From the NCBI GenBank assembly GCA_947685225.1, contig CANTUV010000008.1:43273501-43337500 (forward strand): a stretch of DNA of 64,000 nucleotides. The letters run 5' to 3'. Numbering within the stretch: the stretch's first letter is position 1; the number at the start of each line of letters is the position of its first letter. The position numbers and the translations under genes are program-made. The DNA comes from Garcia nutans. Lineage: Eukaryota; Streptophyta; Magnoliopsida; Malpighiales; Euphorbiaceae. Below are positions 42,838 through 53,649 of the stretch, piece by piece. The notes under the pieces were generated by a model that did not search any database, had not been told where the DNA came from, and saw nothing but the letters and a program-made list of their open reading frames with translations.

Positions 42838-44343
42838 ACTTAACAAACTTTCCTTAGCTTGAATGTTGCTTTTCAATTTTTAATTGGAACAATTATGTTT
42901 TTCAAATTTAAAGTTGCTTGAATAAATTTTTGATGGTCTTTGTTCATTTTGGTGCTCAACCAATGAGGAATCTAGCTTGATAATTCATGAATTAACATAT
43001 CTATGCATCATGACTTGAATAACTTTACTATGTGAGGGAATTGCTCTATAGCATTGAGTTGTGTATGCTTACTTAGAGAGGGCTCCTACATAATTACCTT
43101 TGTCTAGGTCCTAGTCAGTCTTAGAACATGCTTTGACAAACTTTCGAGGCAAAATTGCAACTCTGCTTATTTAAGGGAGAGATGATCTAGGCATTGTTTG
43201 GTTAGCCAACAACTTGTATCCACCCTATTAAATATCAATCCCTAGTTGTCCCTTTGTGCCTTCATAAAATTTTAGCTTTCTTTTAATTAGCATATAACCC
43301 CAACAATCTACCTTAAGCTGTTGTGATACTTTTGACAAGTCTTATGATCACTAAGATAAAGAGGCAAGAAGATCAAAGAAAGCAATGATTAGTCAAGATC
43401 ATGAGGATAGTTGAAGTTCTTAAGACCATGAAGATAGTTCTTAAGACCATAAGGGTAGTTGAAGTTCACCTAATATCTCCAATCTATCAAGATAACATCA
43501 GAATAACAAATGATTTATGTCACCCCATTCATCCATCATTGGAAGCATAAGTTAGTACAAACAAGACAACTCTTTTAGAGCTAGAACCAAAAAAAAAAGA
43601 AGAAGAAGAGAAAAAGAAAATGAAGAAAAAAAAAGAAGAAAGAAAAGAAAAAAGATAAAACCTAAAAAGGCGGTTCAAAAAGCCAATTGGGTTCTCTTTT
43701 ACCTAAGACAACAAAAGGCTTCCATTTGATTTATAAGGACAGATTGACTTGAATTGGTCCAACCCAACCAAAGATTCGATCAAAATCAAAGGAAAAAGAG
43801 AAAGACCATTCAGTTCTTGAAAGTTATGTACTTAACAGTCCTACAAGGAAGAAGGACAAAATGATAAAATTCTAAAAGAAAGGGAAGAGTAAGGAAAGAG
43901 AAAGAAAAGGGAAGAGTAAGAAAAATAAAGAGGAAAGAAAAGGGAAAAGAAGAAAAGAAATGAATTTGGGTCTTAAACTTTTTGCAAGGGCAAAGACTGT
44001 CCTGATCAAGATCCAGATTGCTCCCAACTGCCTCAAGTTCAAATAAGAAATTTGTAGTGTGAGGGTTTGTCCATTGTGTCACTTCAGCTCCTACCTCAAA
44101 ATGACCTTCATTTAAACCATGTCCCTCATAGACCCCATTTCAAGCCTATCAAAGACCTGTTGATCTCTCTTGCTTGGTAGAGTCTATTAGTGGAGATAGT
44201 TTGGATAAGCATGCATATTTGATAGATAATATTTAAACTCAAATGAGACATTTGGCCAAGTAATGTGTATGTGCCTATCTAAAGTGCAACAATTCTTGCT
44301 TAAATAGAAATAATTCCCTAGTTTAGTACGGTACTCGTGAATC
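42838..44343 (+). other. Post-gag non-coding region of F, up to palindrome centre
   Basis: No coding potential. It contains conserved family blocks (TTGGTGCTCAACCAATGAGGAATC-like near 42950, TAGGCATTGTTTGGTTAGCC near 43190) and two purine runs (43588-43665 and 43855-43970). Mirrored by 44344-45987. Confidence 0.7.
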
Positions 44344-45987
44344 ATTTCTATTTAAGCAAGAACTGTTGCACTTCAGATAGGCACATACACATTACTTGGC
44401 CAAAGGTCTCATTTGAGTTTAAATATTGTCTATCTCATTTGCATGCTTATCCAAACTATCTCCACTAATAGACTCTACCTACTAAGAGAGATCAACAGGT
44501 CTTTGATAGGCTTGAAATGGGGTCTATGAGGGACACAGGTTTAAGTGAAGGCCATTTTGAGATTGGAGCTGATGTGACACAAGGGACAAACCCTCACACT
44601 ACAAATTTCTTGTTTGAATTTTAGGCAGCTGGGAGCAATCTTGCTAGACTCCAAATTCATTCTATATCTTCTTGGCATTAATCTGGATCTTGATTAGGAT
44701 AGTCTTTGCCCTTGCAAAAAGTTTAAGACCCAAATTTGTTTCCTTTCTTCTTTTCCCTTTTTTCTTTGTTTTTTATTTTTTTACTCTTCCCTTTTCTTTA
44801 TTTTCCTTACTCTCCCCTGTCTTTGAGCATTTTATCATTTTGTCCTTCTTCCTTGTAGGACTATCAAGTAGAGAGCTTTTAAAAACTTAATGGTCTTTCT
44901 CCTTTTGATTTTGATTGAATGGTACCATTGGTCGGGTTCGACCAATTCAAGTCAAACTGTTCAAATGGAAGCCTTTTGTTGTCTTAGGTAAAAGAGAACT
45001 CAGTTGGCTTTTTGAACCGCCTTTTTTAGGTTTTCTTTTCTTTTTTCTTTTCTTTTCTTCTTTTTTTTCCTCTTTTTTTTTCTTTTTTTTTCTTTCTTTT
45101 TTTTTCTTTTTCTTTCTTTCTTTCCATTTTTGGTTCTAGCTCTAAAAGAGTTGTCTTGTTTGTACCAACTTGGGCTTCCAATAATGGATAAGTGGAGTAA
45201 TATAAATCTTCTTTAACAGGGATAAATCATTTGTTACTCTGATGTTGTCTTGATATATTGGAGATATTAAGGGAACTTCAACTATCCTTATGGTCTTGAA
45301 AACTTCAACTACCCTTATGGTCTTGAAAACATCAACTATTTTCATGGTCTTGAGAACTATCTTCATAATCTTGAAACTTCAACTATCCTCATGATCTTGA
45401 CTAATCATTGCTTTCTTTGATCTTCTTGCCTATTCATCTTAGTGATCATAAGACTTGTCAAAAGAATCACAATAGCTCAAGGCAGGTTGTTGGGGTTTGT
45501 AAACCAATGAAAAGAAAGCTATAATTTTATAAAGGCTCAAAGGGGCAACTAGGGATTGATATTTAATTGGGTGGATACTAGTTGTTGGCTAACCAAACAA
45601 TGCCTAGAACATTTCTCTCTTAAATAAGCAGAGTTCAATTTTGCCTCGAAAGTTTGTCAAAGCATGTTCTAAGACTAACTTGGACCTAGACAAAGGTAAT
45701 TATGCAGGAGCCCTCTCTAAGTAAGCATACACAACTCAATGCTATAGAGCAACTCCCTCACCTAGTAAAGTCATTCGAGTCATGATGCATAAATATATTA
45801 ATTCATGAATTATCAAGCTAGATTCCTTATTGGTTGAGCACCAAAATGAACAAAGACCAACAAGATTTTTGATGAAAGTAATTTATTCAAGCAACTTTAA
45901 ATTTGAAAAACACAAGATTATTCAAATTTAATATTAAAGAAAGTAAAATTAAAAAGCAATATTCAAGCTAAGGAAAGTTCGTTGAGT
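44344..45987 (-). other. Post-gag non-coding region of H
   Basis: Reverse counterpart of 42838-44311. It contains pyrimidine runs at 44725-44790 and 45010-45125 (purine on the minus strand) and a short array of CTTCAACTA-TCTTATGGTCTTGA units (45270-45390) that has one or two more copies than in F. Confidence 0.7.
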
Positions 45988-47385
45988 TTAAGCTTCTTTT
46001 CCCTTCACATCTTCAATATTTCCATCTTGAAAGGATGATAAAACAAAATCTTCTTCCAATCCTTTTCCCACCATGAAGGTTGCTGACGGAGGCACTCTTC
46101 CAAATTTAGGCAAAGGGTTGTTCTTGGTATTGGGCTTATCCGGCTCGGGTAGCTTGCCACTATCAATCAAATCTTTGATCTCATTCCTTAGACGAGCACA
46201 TTTATCTGTTTCATGCCCTCGCATTTGATGAAATTGATAGAAGGCCTTGGCATTAAAGTTTAGTGGCAATGGATTATGTAAAGGTCGAGGAGCTAACGGT
46301 TGTAACAACCCTTTCTTTTGCAGCTTGTCAAAGATCCAAGACAAAAGCTACCCCAGATCTGAGAATTGTCTTTTATTCCCTTGACCGGTTACATTAACAT
46401 TAACTTCTTTTTGTGTGCTTTGATTGTTAGGCTGGTTGTTCCCTTTCTCATTCCTTCTTATTGAAAAGCGATTCTTCTCCCTTTCCCACTCTTCAATTTG
46501 TAGACCAGCTTGGAGAAGATCTTTGAAATCATGGATGAGTGTATAAGACATCCTCTCATGAAGACTAGGCAACACCCCTCTTTCAATCATCTTTATTTGA
46601 TCGGATTCATCTGGCCTCTTCTTGAGTAAAGCGGCCTTGTTTCTCCATCTCTTCACATAGTCCACAAAATTCTCATTTGGCCTTTGTCTAACGGACTCCA
46701 CTTCCATTAAGGTAACTTCCATCTCGATATTATATCCATATTATTGGATGAAGGCTTTGTAAAGTAGATCCCAAATCTTTTGTGTTCCATCATCCAAGGT
46801 ATTGAACAAATTTTGGACGACGGGGTCCAATGAGAGCATAAAGTACCTTAGGGTTTGAGCCTTAGTAGCCCGGGCGGACTGCATGGCAGTGATGTACTGC
46901 TTCACATGAAGATGAGGATTTCCGGTGCCATTGTACTTATCAAAGGAAGGCATCTTGAATTTATAAGGGACCTCTTCATCTTGTTCAAATAGTTTGTCGA
47001 TCTCAGACATCTCTTCGGTTTTCAGCTTCTTCTCAAATTTCTTTTCTAAATCAGCAATCATCTTTTCAACATCGGATGTCTCAGTCTTTTCAATAGTTGC
47101 CCTCTCGATAGCCTTTGGTTCTTTCTTCTTTTCTTGAACCTCTTGGTAGTATTGAGCCCAATCATCATCATCATCAATGATCACCTTTTCATCATCAAAA
47201 ACCACTTCACTAACTTTGGTCTTCCCTTTGTCCTTTGGTTTCTTAGTGCTAGCAGATGCCTCGGCATGGTTTTCTAAGATTGCAGTCAACTGGTTCTTCA
47301 TGGTCTCAGCTAGGGCCTCTTTGATTTCTTCCATCTTGGCATTGAGGGCCTCATCCACCATTCTTTGAATTTGTTCGGGATCCAT
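45988..47385 (-). pseudogene. gag: Tat gag of H, gag-only type
   Basis: The ATG at 47385 (MDPEQIQRMVDEALNAK) begins a frame equal in layout to C gag. It is interrupted by a TAA in FIQ-YGYN (Gln codon changed) and by a TAG after the RQFSDLG segment, so it reads as three open pieces. The CHHC knuckle is present (CQFHQMRGHETDKC type, first Cys read as Tyr in this copy: AFYQFHQM), so one ligand is lost. It ends EDVKGKEA plus stop, identical to C. Confidence 0.86.
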
Positions 47386-48526
47386 TGTTTTTGGTGAGCA
47401 AGTGATTGAGTCGTTGCTAGATACTTCGTCTCCGGTGTAGGTAGGATTGTTGTAAGCTTTTGAACTATCGTAATCTAGGGTTGTGAGCCAGAGAGGATCA
47501 ATGATATGAGATGCAAATGTATGCATGTATGCATGTATGCACGAACAATCAACAAAGAAAGATAATCCACACACGAATGGCGAGTCTCTTTTCCTAGGTA
47601 TATGGTTAACAAAATACCAACATGGGGTATCTTGCTTTCGAATAATTTCCTCGGATGTTTCAACCAATAGTTATATTTTCAAAAATGGAAATCAATCAAT
47701 GATAATTCCCATTAATTAGGTTTTAATCCATTCAACCAACTAAAGTAGCTTTTATGCTATGTTGGATTAAAATGAAATTAAGAGGTTTCTCATAGATAGA
47801 TTTCTCACTTGAAAAGAGTAACTAATGGTTCATGCCAAAAACAAGCCCATGATTAATTTATTCTTAGTGTAAACTAGGCCCACAATTGATTTTTGGTATT
47901 TCATAATTGACCTAAATATTTTGCAAGCTCCTTGTAAGAAAAGGTTGGGTGAAAATAATTTTGTTTCTAAGCCCATTGTAAAAGATTTTAGAAAAATGGA
48001 TTTTGGGATTAGTATTTGGGCCATGGGCCAAAGAATTTTTGATTTGTTTTTAGAAAAGTCTTATGTCCAAAAACCATCTTGAAAAATTTTGAAAATATCT
48101 TTGGTCTTTTGGACTTTAAAGAAAAAGTTTATTTTGAGCTTACAATATACTTAGGTCATATTAGAAAAAGAACAAACCAAATAAGCCTTGATTTAGACTA
48201 AGATAAACCAACCATAGTCAAACAACATGCATTTGGGGTAAAACCTAAGGAAAGTAACTAGGCCAATTACATGAGCTTTAGTCTTTGGGTAAAAAGGCTT
48301 TGGTTCCCATAGAAAGTATATACCAAACGGTACGAGGCTATGAGTGGTTATGCCATGCTCGATCTCTATACCTTGAGTGAAAGTATGGTATCCCTTACAT
48401 AACATAACATGGATAACACGGGCGTCCTAACTCACGCATACGATGCAATCTAAGATGATGCAATGGATAATATCATTATAAGAAAGAATACAATAATATA
48501 AAGACCAATGGAATCAACTTCTCTTA
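47386..48526 (-). other. Leader of H
   Basis: Homologous to the other leaders. It has an upstream in-frame extension of gag through LDYDSSKAYNN and the CTGGCTCACA context. No separate gene. Confidence 0.7.
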
Positions 48527-48544
48527 TCCCCAGTGGAGTTGCCA
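48527..48544 (-). promoter_or_regulatory. Primer binding site of H
   Basis: The minus strand reads TGGCAACTCCACTGGGGA, one change from canonical. Confidence 0.86.
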
Positions 48545-48545
48545 C

Positions 48546-50712
48546 TGTGAGCGGGGATTTTCGCCCACACTCCCGGTGGAATGGTTCTTGCGACTTCGGC
48601 ACTGTTTAGGCTCGGGGCCTTAGAGAACATGGAGCTAAGTCCAGAGAAAAATGGAGTCGCCACCCGGATGGGCCAGGAAAAAGAAAGGGGTGGATGACTC
48701 GATTCCTAAGGAATCCCCAACCCCCTAATGGGTTCGGAAAGTTGGGTACGTGTGGGGAAGGTGAGAAATGGTCCAGCACCCCCACAATGCCCGGTTCATT
48801 GGAACCGGCCTCCTTTACAGGTCTTAATATTATAAAATTCTTAAATATAACAATATTATCCATATTACACACAATAATTAAAAGAAAGCATCAATATATT
48901 AAAATCAAAGCAATGTCCAAACAAAGCAAATAAATGGACACCCATCCAAGGATGGAAACATGTCCTTACATCACATGCCTAAATAGGACACCCACCAAAA
49001 GGTAGAAACATGCCCTTTACATAGGTTCTAAAATAGAAAAGCAAATTAAATTACATGATGTTTAACTAATGAGGTACCCACCAAGTGGAAACATACCTCT
49101 TACAACTTTTAGAAATCTAAATTAATTGATAAATGTAAGTAATCATTCATCATAAACAAATCATTCATCAAAGCTATTAATAAAAATATAAAATAAATAT
49201 CCATCCATGATAAATTAAATAAATCAATTATTGAAATTAAATTAAAGCATAAGAGATAAATCAAAGTATAATCAAGTATAGAATTGAATAAAGCAAATAA
49301 AAGTTCAATTATAGCTACTGTGACTTTTTATGGAATTAAAATAGATTAGGGTTTTATGTTTTAAAAGGTTGGTAAGACTCTTTGATTAACTAAATTAATA
49401 TTTGAATGGTGAAATCATGAAACTAAGGTTTTAGACACTTTAAAATACTTTGATTTATGATTTTATGTTTTTATGTTTTTTAATGTTTTAAAAGGATTAG
49501 GGTTCATAAAAATTAGGGTTTAAGGTTTTAAAAGGATTAGGGTTCATTATTTTAGGTTTAAAAGTTGAATTTTGGATTTTAGGATTTAGAATTAGGGTCA
49601 CGGGTGAAAGATTTGAATTAGGGTTTTAGAAATCAATTTGATAATTTCATGAAATTTTATGAATTTAAACAAACAAATTAAAGTTTTTATAAGTAGAAAA
49701 GATGTTTTTTAAGGCTTTTTGAATGAAATAGAACCTACTTTAAAATTTTAAAAGAAGCAGAATTTAAATCTTAGTTTTATTGAAAAATATGTTCAATTAG
49801 AGTTTTAAGATTTTTAAGAAGTAAAAATACAATTTTAAGCCTTTTGGAAGATAAACTAACGAAATAAGATTTTTTGGCTTTAGAAAAACTAAATTAAAGT
49901 TCTAAGATTTTAACTTTTGAAAAACACAAAAATCCTAGTTTTTAGCTACTGTGTAAAAAGAATTGGAGAAAATCAATTAACACATACCTTCTTTTGATGA
50001 TTCCTCCAAAAACAATTCTTCTTAGATGAACTAACTCCAAAGACAAACCTTTTTTGCCTTTGAATTGCTTAAATAGTGATGTTGCTCCTTTAAAAATTAA
50101 TTGAATTGAATATTTGCTTTTCCTTCACCGATTTGGTTTTCCAATTTCCAAGCTCACTGTGAAATTTTTCCTCCTCTCTAAATTAATTGCCTTTGGTCCT
50201 TATTTATAGTGGTTTGAGATTGTTTATTCCTAATTAGTTAAGGTAAGTAATATTAATTAAAAAAGAAATGAAACCTAATTGAATTAGGTTTCGAAAAATT
50301 TGCGCTGCCGAAAAAAATTACCGCAGGAAAAAATGCACTGTCGAAAAAAAAACTGCAGCAGTGGGTTGGCTGGAGCGTCGCCCACAGGAAATTCCTGCGG
50401 GAGAGCTATTTCACCCGCTGCGGGCAAAATAGACGCAGGAAAATCCTGCGCATGAAATAGCACAGTGATTTCACCGGCAGGAAATTCCTGCGGGCGAAAT
50501 ATCCCACGGGCCCGTGCAACTGTTTTTTCCCTGCCGATTTTCCAACTCTGATTTTTATTTTTATTTTTATTTTTATTTGTTTATTTTTATTTTTTATTAA
50601 TAAAAATTAGATACTAAAGCAAAAATTATTTTGGACCAATTGGACAATAAAAATCATTATGGACTTAATAAAACATATTGGACCGGATTGGGTAAAACAT
50701 TAAGGGTCTACA
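48546..50712 (-). repeat. 5' LTR of H (2167 bp)
   Basis: The minus strand runs TGTAGACCCTTAATGTTTTA to CGCTCACA. The GC-rich island (50290-50540) is larger than in F, with several GCAGGAAATTCCTGC palindromes. TTAGGGTTT boxes lie at 49340-49820. Confidence 0.88.
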
Positions 50713-50955
50713 GATCAAGTGTCCCTATCTAGTCTAGGATTGAGTATCCCAAATCCAGGTTAGGATCGAGTATCCAAATCCAGTTTAGGATCGAGTATCC
50801 AAATCAAGTTAGGATCGAGTATCCCAATCCAGTTTAGGATCGAGTATCCAAATCCAGTTTAGGATCAAGTATCCGAATCCAGTTAGGATTGAGTATCTGA
50901 ATCCAGTTAGGATCGAGTATCTGAGTCTAGTTCAGGATCGAGTATCCAAATCTCT
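50713..50955 (+). repeat. 24-25-bp tandem array in F 3' UTR
   Basis: About ten units of the type GGATCGAGTATCCAAATCC plus AGTTTA. H ends exactly at the first unit (GATCA). No similar array is visible in D or G. Confidence 0.85.
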
Positions 50956-51400
50956 CGAGTCCAGAACCCAAATTACCCTTAGGTCCAGAACCTAGAAAAT
51001 CTTCTAAGTCCAGAACTTAGCTCGGGTCTAGAACCCAAATTTTCTTTAGGTCCAGAACCTAGAATTTGTTTTTAAGTCCAAAACTTAGATCGGGTCCAGA
51101 ACCCAAATTTTTTCTTAGGTCCAGAACCTACAATCTCTTCTAAGTCCAGAACTTAGATCGGGTCCAGAACCCAAATTTTTTCTTAGTTCCAGAACCTAGA
51201 ATCTCTTCTAAGTCCAGAACCTAGCTCGGGTCTAGAACCCAAATTTTCCTTAGGTCCAGAACCTATAATTATCCTTGAGTCCAGAACTCGAATCGGGTCC
51301 AGAGCCCAAATTTTTCTTAAGCCCAGAACCTAGAATTATCATTGAGTCCAGAACTCGAACCGGGTCCGGAACCAAAAACCTCAACCATCTCAAAAATTAA
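50956..51400 (+). repeat. 67-bp tandem array in F 3' UTR
   Basis: About six to seven units with three CCAGAAC modules each: GTCCAGAACTTAGATCGGGT, CCAGAACCCAAATTTT and AGGTCCAGAACCTAGAATC. It is the same unit as at 61690-62480 in G on the other strand. Confidence 0.85.
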
Positions 51401-51445
51401 GTCTTGTTGCTTTTCACACTCTTTCACTAAATGTTCAGATCATTC

Positions 51446-51460
51446 AAGTAGGGGACAAAC
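51446..51460 (+). other. Polypurine tract of F
   Basis: AAGTAGGGGACAAAC directly before TGTAGACCC, preceded by CAGATCATTC as in D and G. Confidence 0.82.
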
Positions 51461-53644
51461 TGTAGACCCTTAATTTTTGACCAAGTCCGGTCCAATATGT
51501 TTTATTTAGTCCAAAATAATTTTTGATATCTTAATTAAATAAATTTTTCTTTAGTATCTAATTTTTATTAATAAAAAATAAAAATAAACAAACAAAAATA
51601 AATAAAAATAAAAATCGGCAACTAAAAAATCATCTCCGAAAGTCAGCGGGCCCGTGGGCATTTCGCCCGCAGGAGTTTTCTGCAGACGAAATGGCCCGCA
51701 GGCCTGTTTCGCCTACAGCCAGCTGCCGTAGCTTTTTTGCCAGCGCAATTTTTCCTGTGGCAATTTTTTGCCTCAACAGTTTTTTTTCGCCAGCAAAATT
51801 TTTTCGACGCAAAATTTCCAAAACCTAATGCAATTAGGTTTCGGTTTCCTTTTCTAAATGAATAAGGATGCCGTGAATAATTAGGAATGAGGGACATAAA
51901 ACTTCTATAAATAAGGACTAAACAAGGGAGGAGAAATTGGGATAGAAACTTTGGAAAGCTTGAAACCAAAACTAAGGAGGAAAGCAGTGAAATCAAATCT
52001 GACTTTTTGAGAGACGAAGAAGCCAAGCCAGAAGCAAATCATCAAAGGCAACAACTGCCTTTGTTTTTGTTGATCCAAGAAGCAATTTTTTGGTTGTAAT
52101 TCACGAACCAAGGTTTGAGCTCCTAAATTCTTTTTGTTTTTTTTGGAGTAGCTTAATTCATCTAGTTGCTTCTTTTAATTCAAAAATCCCAGAACCTTAA
52201 TTCCCTTTGTTCAAAGTTTAAAAACCTTATTTCGTTGCATTGTTTTCCAAAAAACTTACAATTGTTATTTTTGTTTCATCAAAATCTTAAAACCCTAATT
52301 TAACATGTTTCTTTTCAAAACCATAAATTAAAATTCTGTTTCTTTCAAAAAGCCCTAAAAACATCTTTTCTATTTATAAAAACTTTAATTCGTTTGGTTT
52401 ACTTTCATAAACTTTATAAAATTGTCAATTGATTTCCAAATTATAAAAAGCTTCATGCATTCACTGAAACCCTAATTCAAAATTTCTAAAACCATAATTC
52501 AACTTCCAAACCTAAAATAGTAAACCCTAACCCCTTTAAAACCTTAAACCCTAATTTTTTCTAAACCCTAATCCTTTATAACTTTAAAAAACCATATAAA
52601 CACAAATATTTAATTTTACACAGTAAGCTTGAATCCATAATGTGAGGAGTAACCGTAAACCACAAATCAAAAGTATTTTAAAGTGTTCAAACCCTAGATT
52701 CATGGTTTTACATCTCAAACCCTAATTTGGTTAATCAAAGAGTTTTACCAACCTTTTAAAACATAAAATCTTTAATATATTTTAATTCTCTTAAAGTCAC
52801 AGTAGCCTAATTCCATAAATTCCAAAACCCTAAACACATGAAATAAAGAACCCTAAATGGAAATAGTCGTTATAATTTAGATGTTTATTTGCCTTATTCA
52901 ATTATATATTTGATTATGCTTTGATTTATTTTATATGCTTTAATTTATTTAAGTTCAATGCTTGGTTTATTTAATTTATCATGGATGGATGTTTACTTTC
53001 TATTGATATTTAATATCTTTGATGAATGATTTATTTATGATGAATGATTATTTACTTTTATCAATTTATTTAGATTCTTAAATGTTGTAAGAGGTATGCT
53101 TCCACTTGGTGGGTACCTCATTAGTTAAATATCATGTAATTTAATTTGCTTTTCTATTTTAGAACCTATGTAAAGAGCATGTTTCTACCTTTCGGTGGGT
53201 GTCCTATTTAGGCATGAGATGTAAGGACATGTTTCCATCTTCGGATGGGTGTCCACTTAATTGTTTTGCTTGGACCTTGCTCTAACTTTAATGTATTGAT
53301 GCTTTCTTTTAATTATTGTGTGTAATATGGGTAATGTTGTTATTTTTAAGAATTTTATAATATTAAGACCTGTAAAGGAGGCCGGTTCCAATGAACCGGG
53401 AGTTGTGGGGGTGCTGGGCCATTTCTCACCTTCCCCACATGTACCCAACTTTCCAAACCCATTAGGGGGTTAGGGATTCCTTAGGAATCGAGTCATCCAC
53501 CCCTTTCTTTTTTCCTGGCCGGTCTGGGTGGTGACTCCATTTTCTCCGGACTTAGGTCTATGTTCTCTAAGGCCCTGAGTCTAAACAGTGCCGAAGTCAC
53601 AAGAACCATTCCACTGGGAGTGGGGGCAAAAATTCCCTTTCGTA
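51461..53644 (+). repeat. 3' LTR of F (2184 bp)
   Basis: It matches the F 5' LTR closely throughout. The terminal CGCTCACA is mutated here to TTTCGTA, but the end is fixed by the ATGTC duplication that follows. Confidence 0.88.
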
Positions 53645-53649
53645 ATGTC
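53645..53649. repeat. Target site duplication ATGTC of element F, right copy
   Basis: Partner of 38055-38059. Confidence 0.88.

Larger units (their letters stand above)
38060..50712. repeat. Imperfect palindrome of about 12.6 kb
   Basis: Left arm 38060-44311 (LTR, leader, gag, post-gag) and right arm 50712-44344 (the same parts in the same order on the minus strand) meet at a ~32-bp loop centred near 44327; next to it TTGCTTAAATAGAAAT faces ATTTCTATTTAAGCAA. Both arms are about 6.3 kb. They are alike along their whole length but carry many substitutions and indels. Confidence 0.85.
44344..50712 (-). mobile_element. Element H: inverted gag-only Tat copy inside F
   Basis: Minus-strand order: 5' LTR (50712-48546), primer site, leader, gag (47385-45988), post-gag DNA ending at the palindrome centre. 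Its LTR start and GC-rich island differ more from F's two LTRs than these do from each other, and look closer to E. So H is a separate family copy, not a fresh duplicate of F's left half. Its 3' LTR is absent. The right flank after its LTR is GATCA, inside a tandem array of F. Confidence 0.82.
38060..53644 (+). mobile_element. Element F: gag-only Tat element containing a large palindrome
   Basis: Plus-strand order: 5' LTR (38060-40279), primer site, leader, gag (41456-42837), post-gag DNA to a palindrome centre near 44327, then the inverted arm H (44344-50712), two tandem arrays (50713-51400), polypurine tract and 3' LTR (51461-53644). Matching ATGTC flanks show that everything between is one insertion product plus later changes. 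It has no pol. The two LTRs of F look clearly more alike than either is to the LTR of H. It interrupts RT of E. Confidence 0.87.

Noticed and set aside
48694..48933. Recurring frame TRFLRNPQPPNGFGKLGTCG in the ends of several LTRs
   Set aside because: It lies wholly inside the conserved LTR end block, has stops in some copies, and is antisense or shadow to LTR sequence.
38060..50712. Palindrome as a single hairpin cDNA inserted by its two U3 ends
   Set aside because: The flanks would have to match at 38055-38059 and 50713-50717, but they are ATGTC and GATCA. ATGTC instead pairs with 53645-53649.
50713..51400. Regular short repeats resembling a CRISPR array
   Set aside because: Units are contiguous without unique spacers, and the setting is a plant retroelement 3' UTR.
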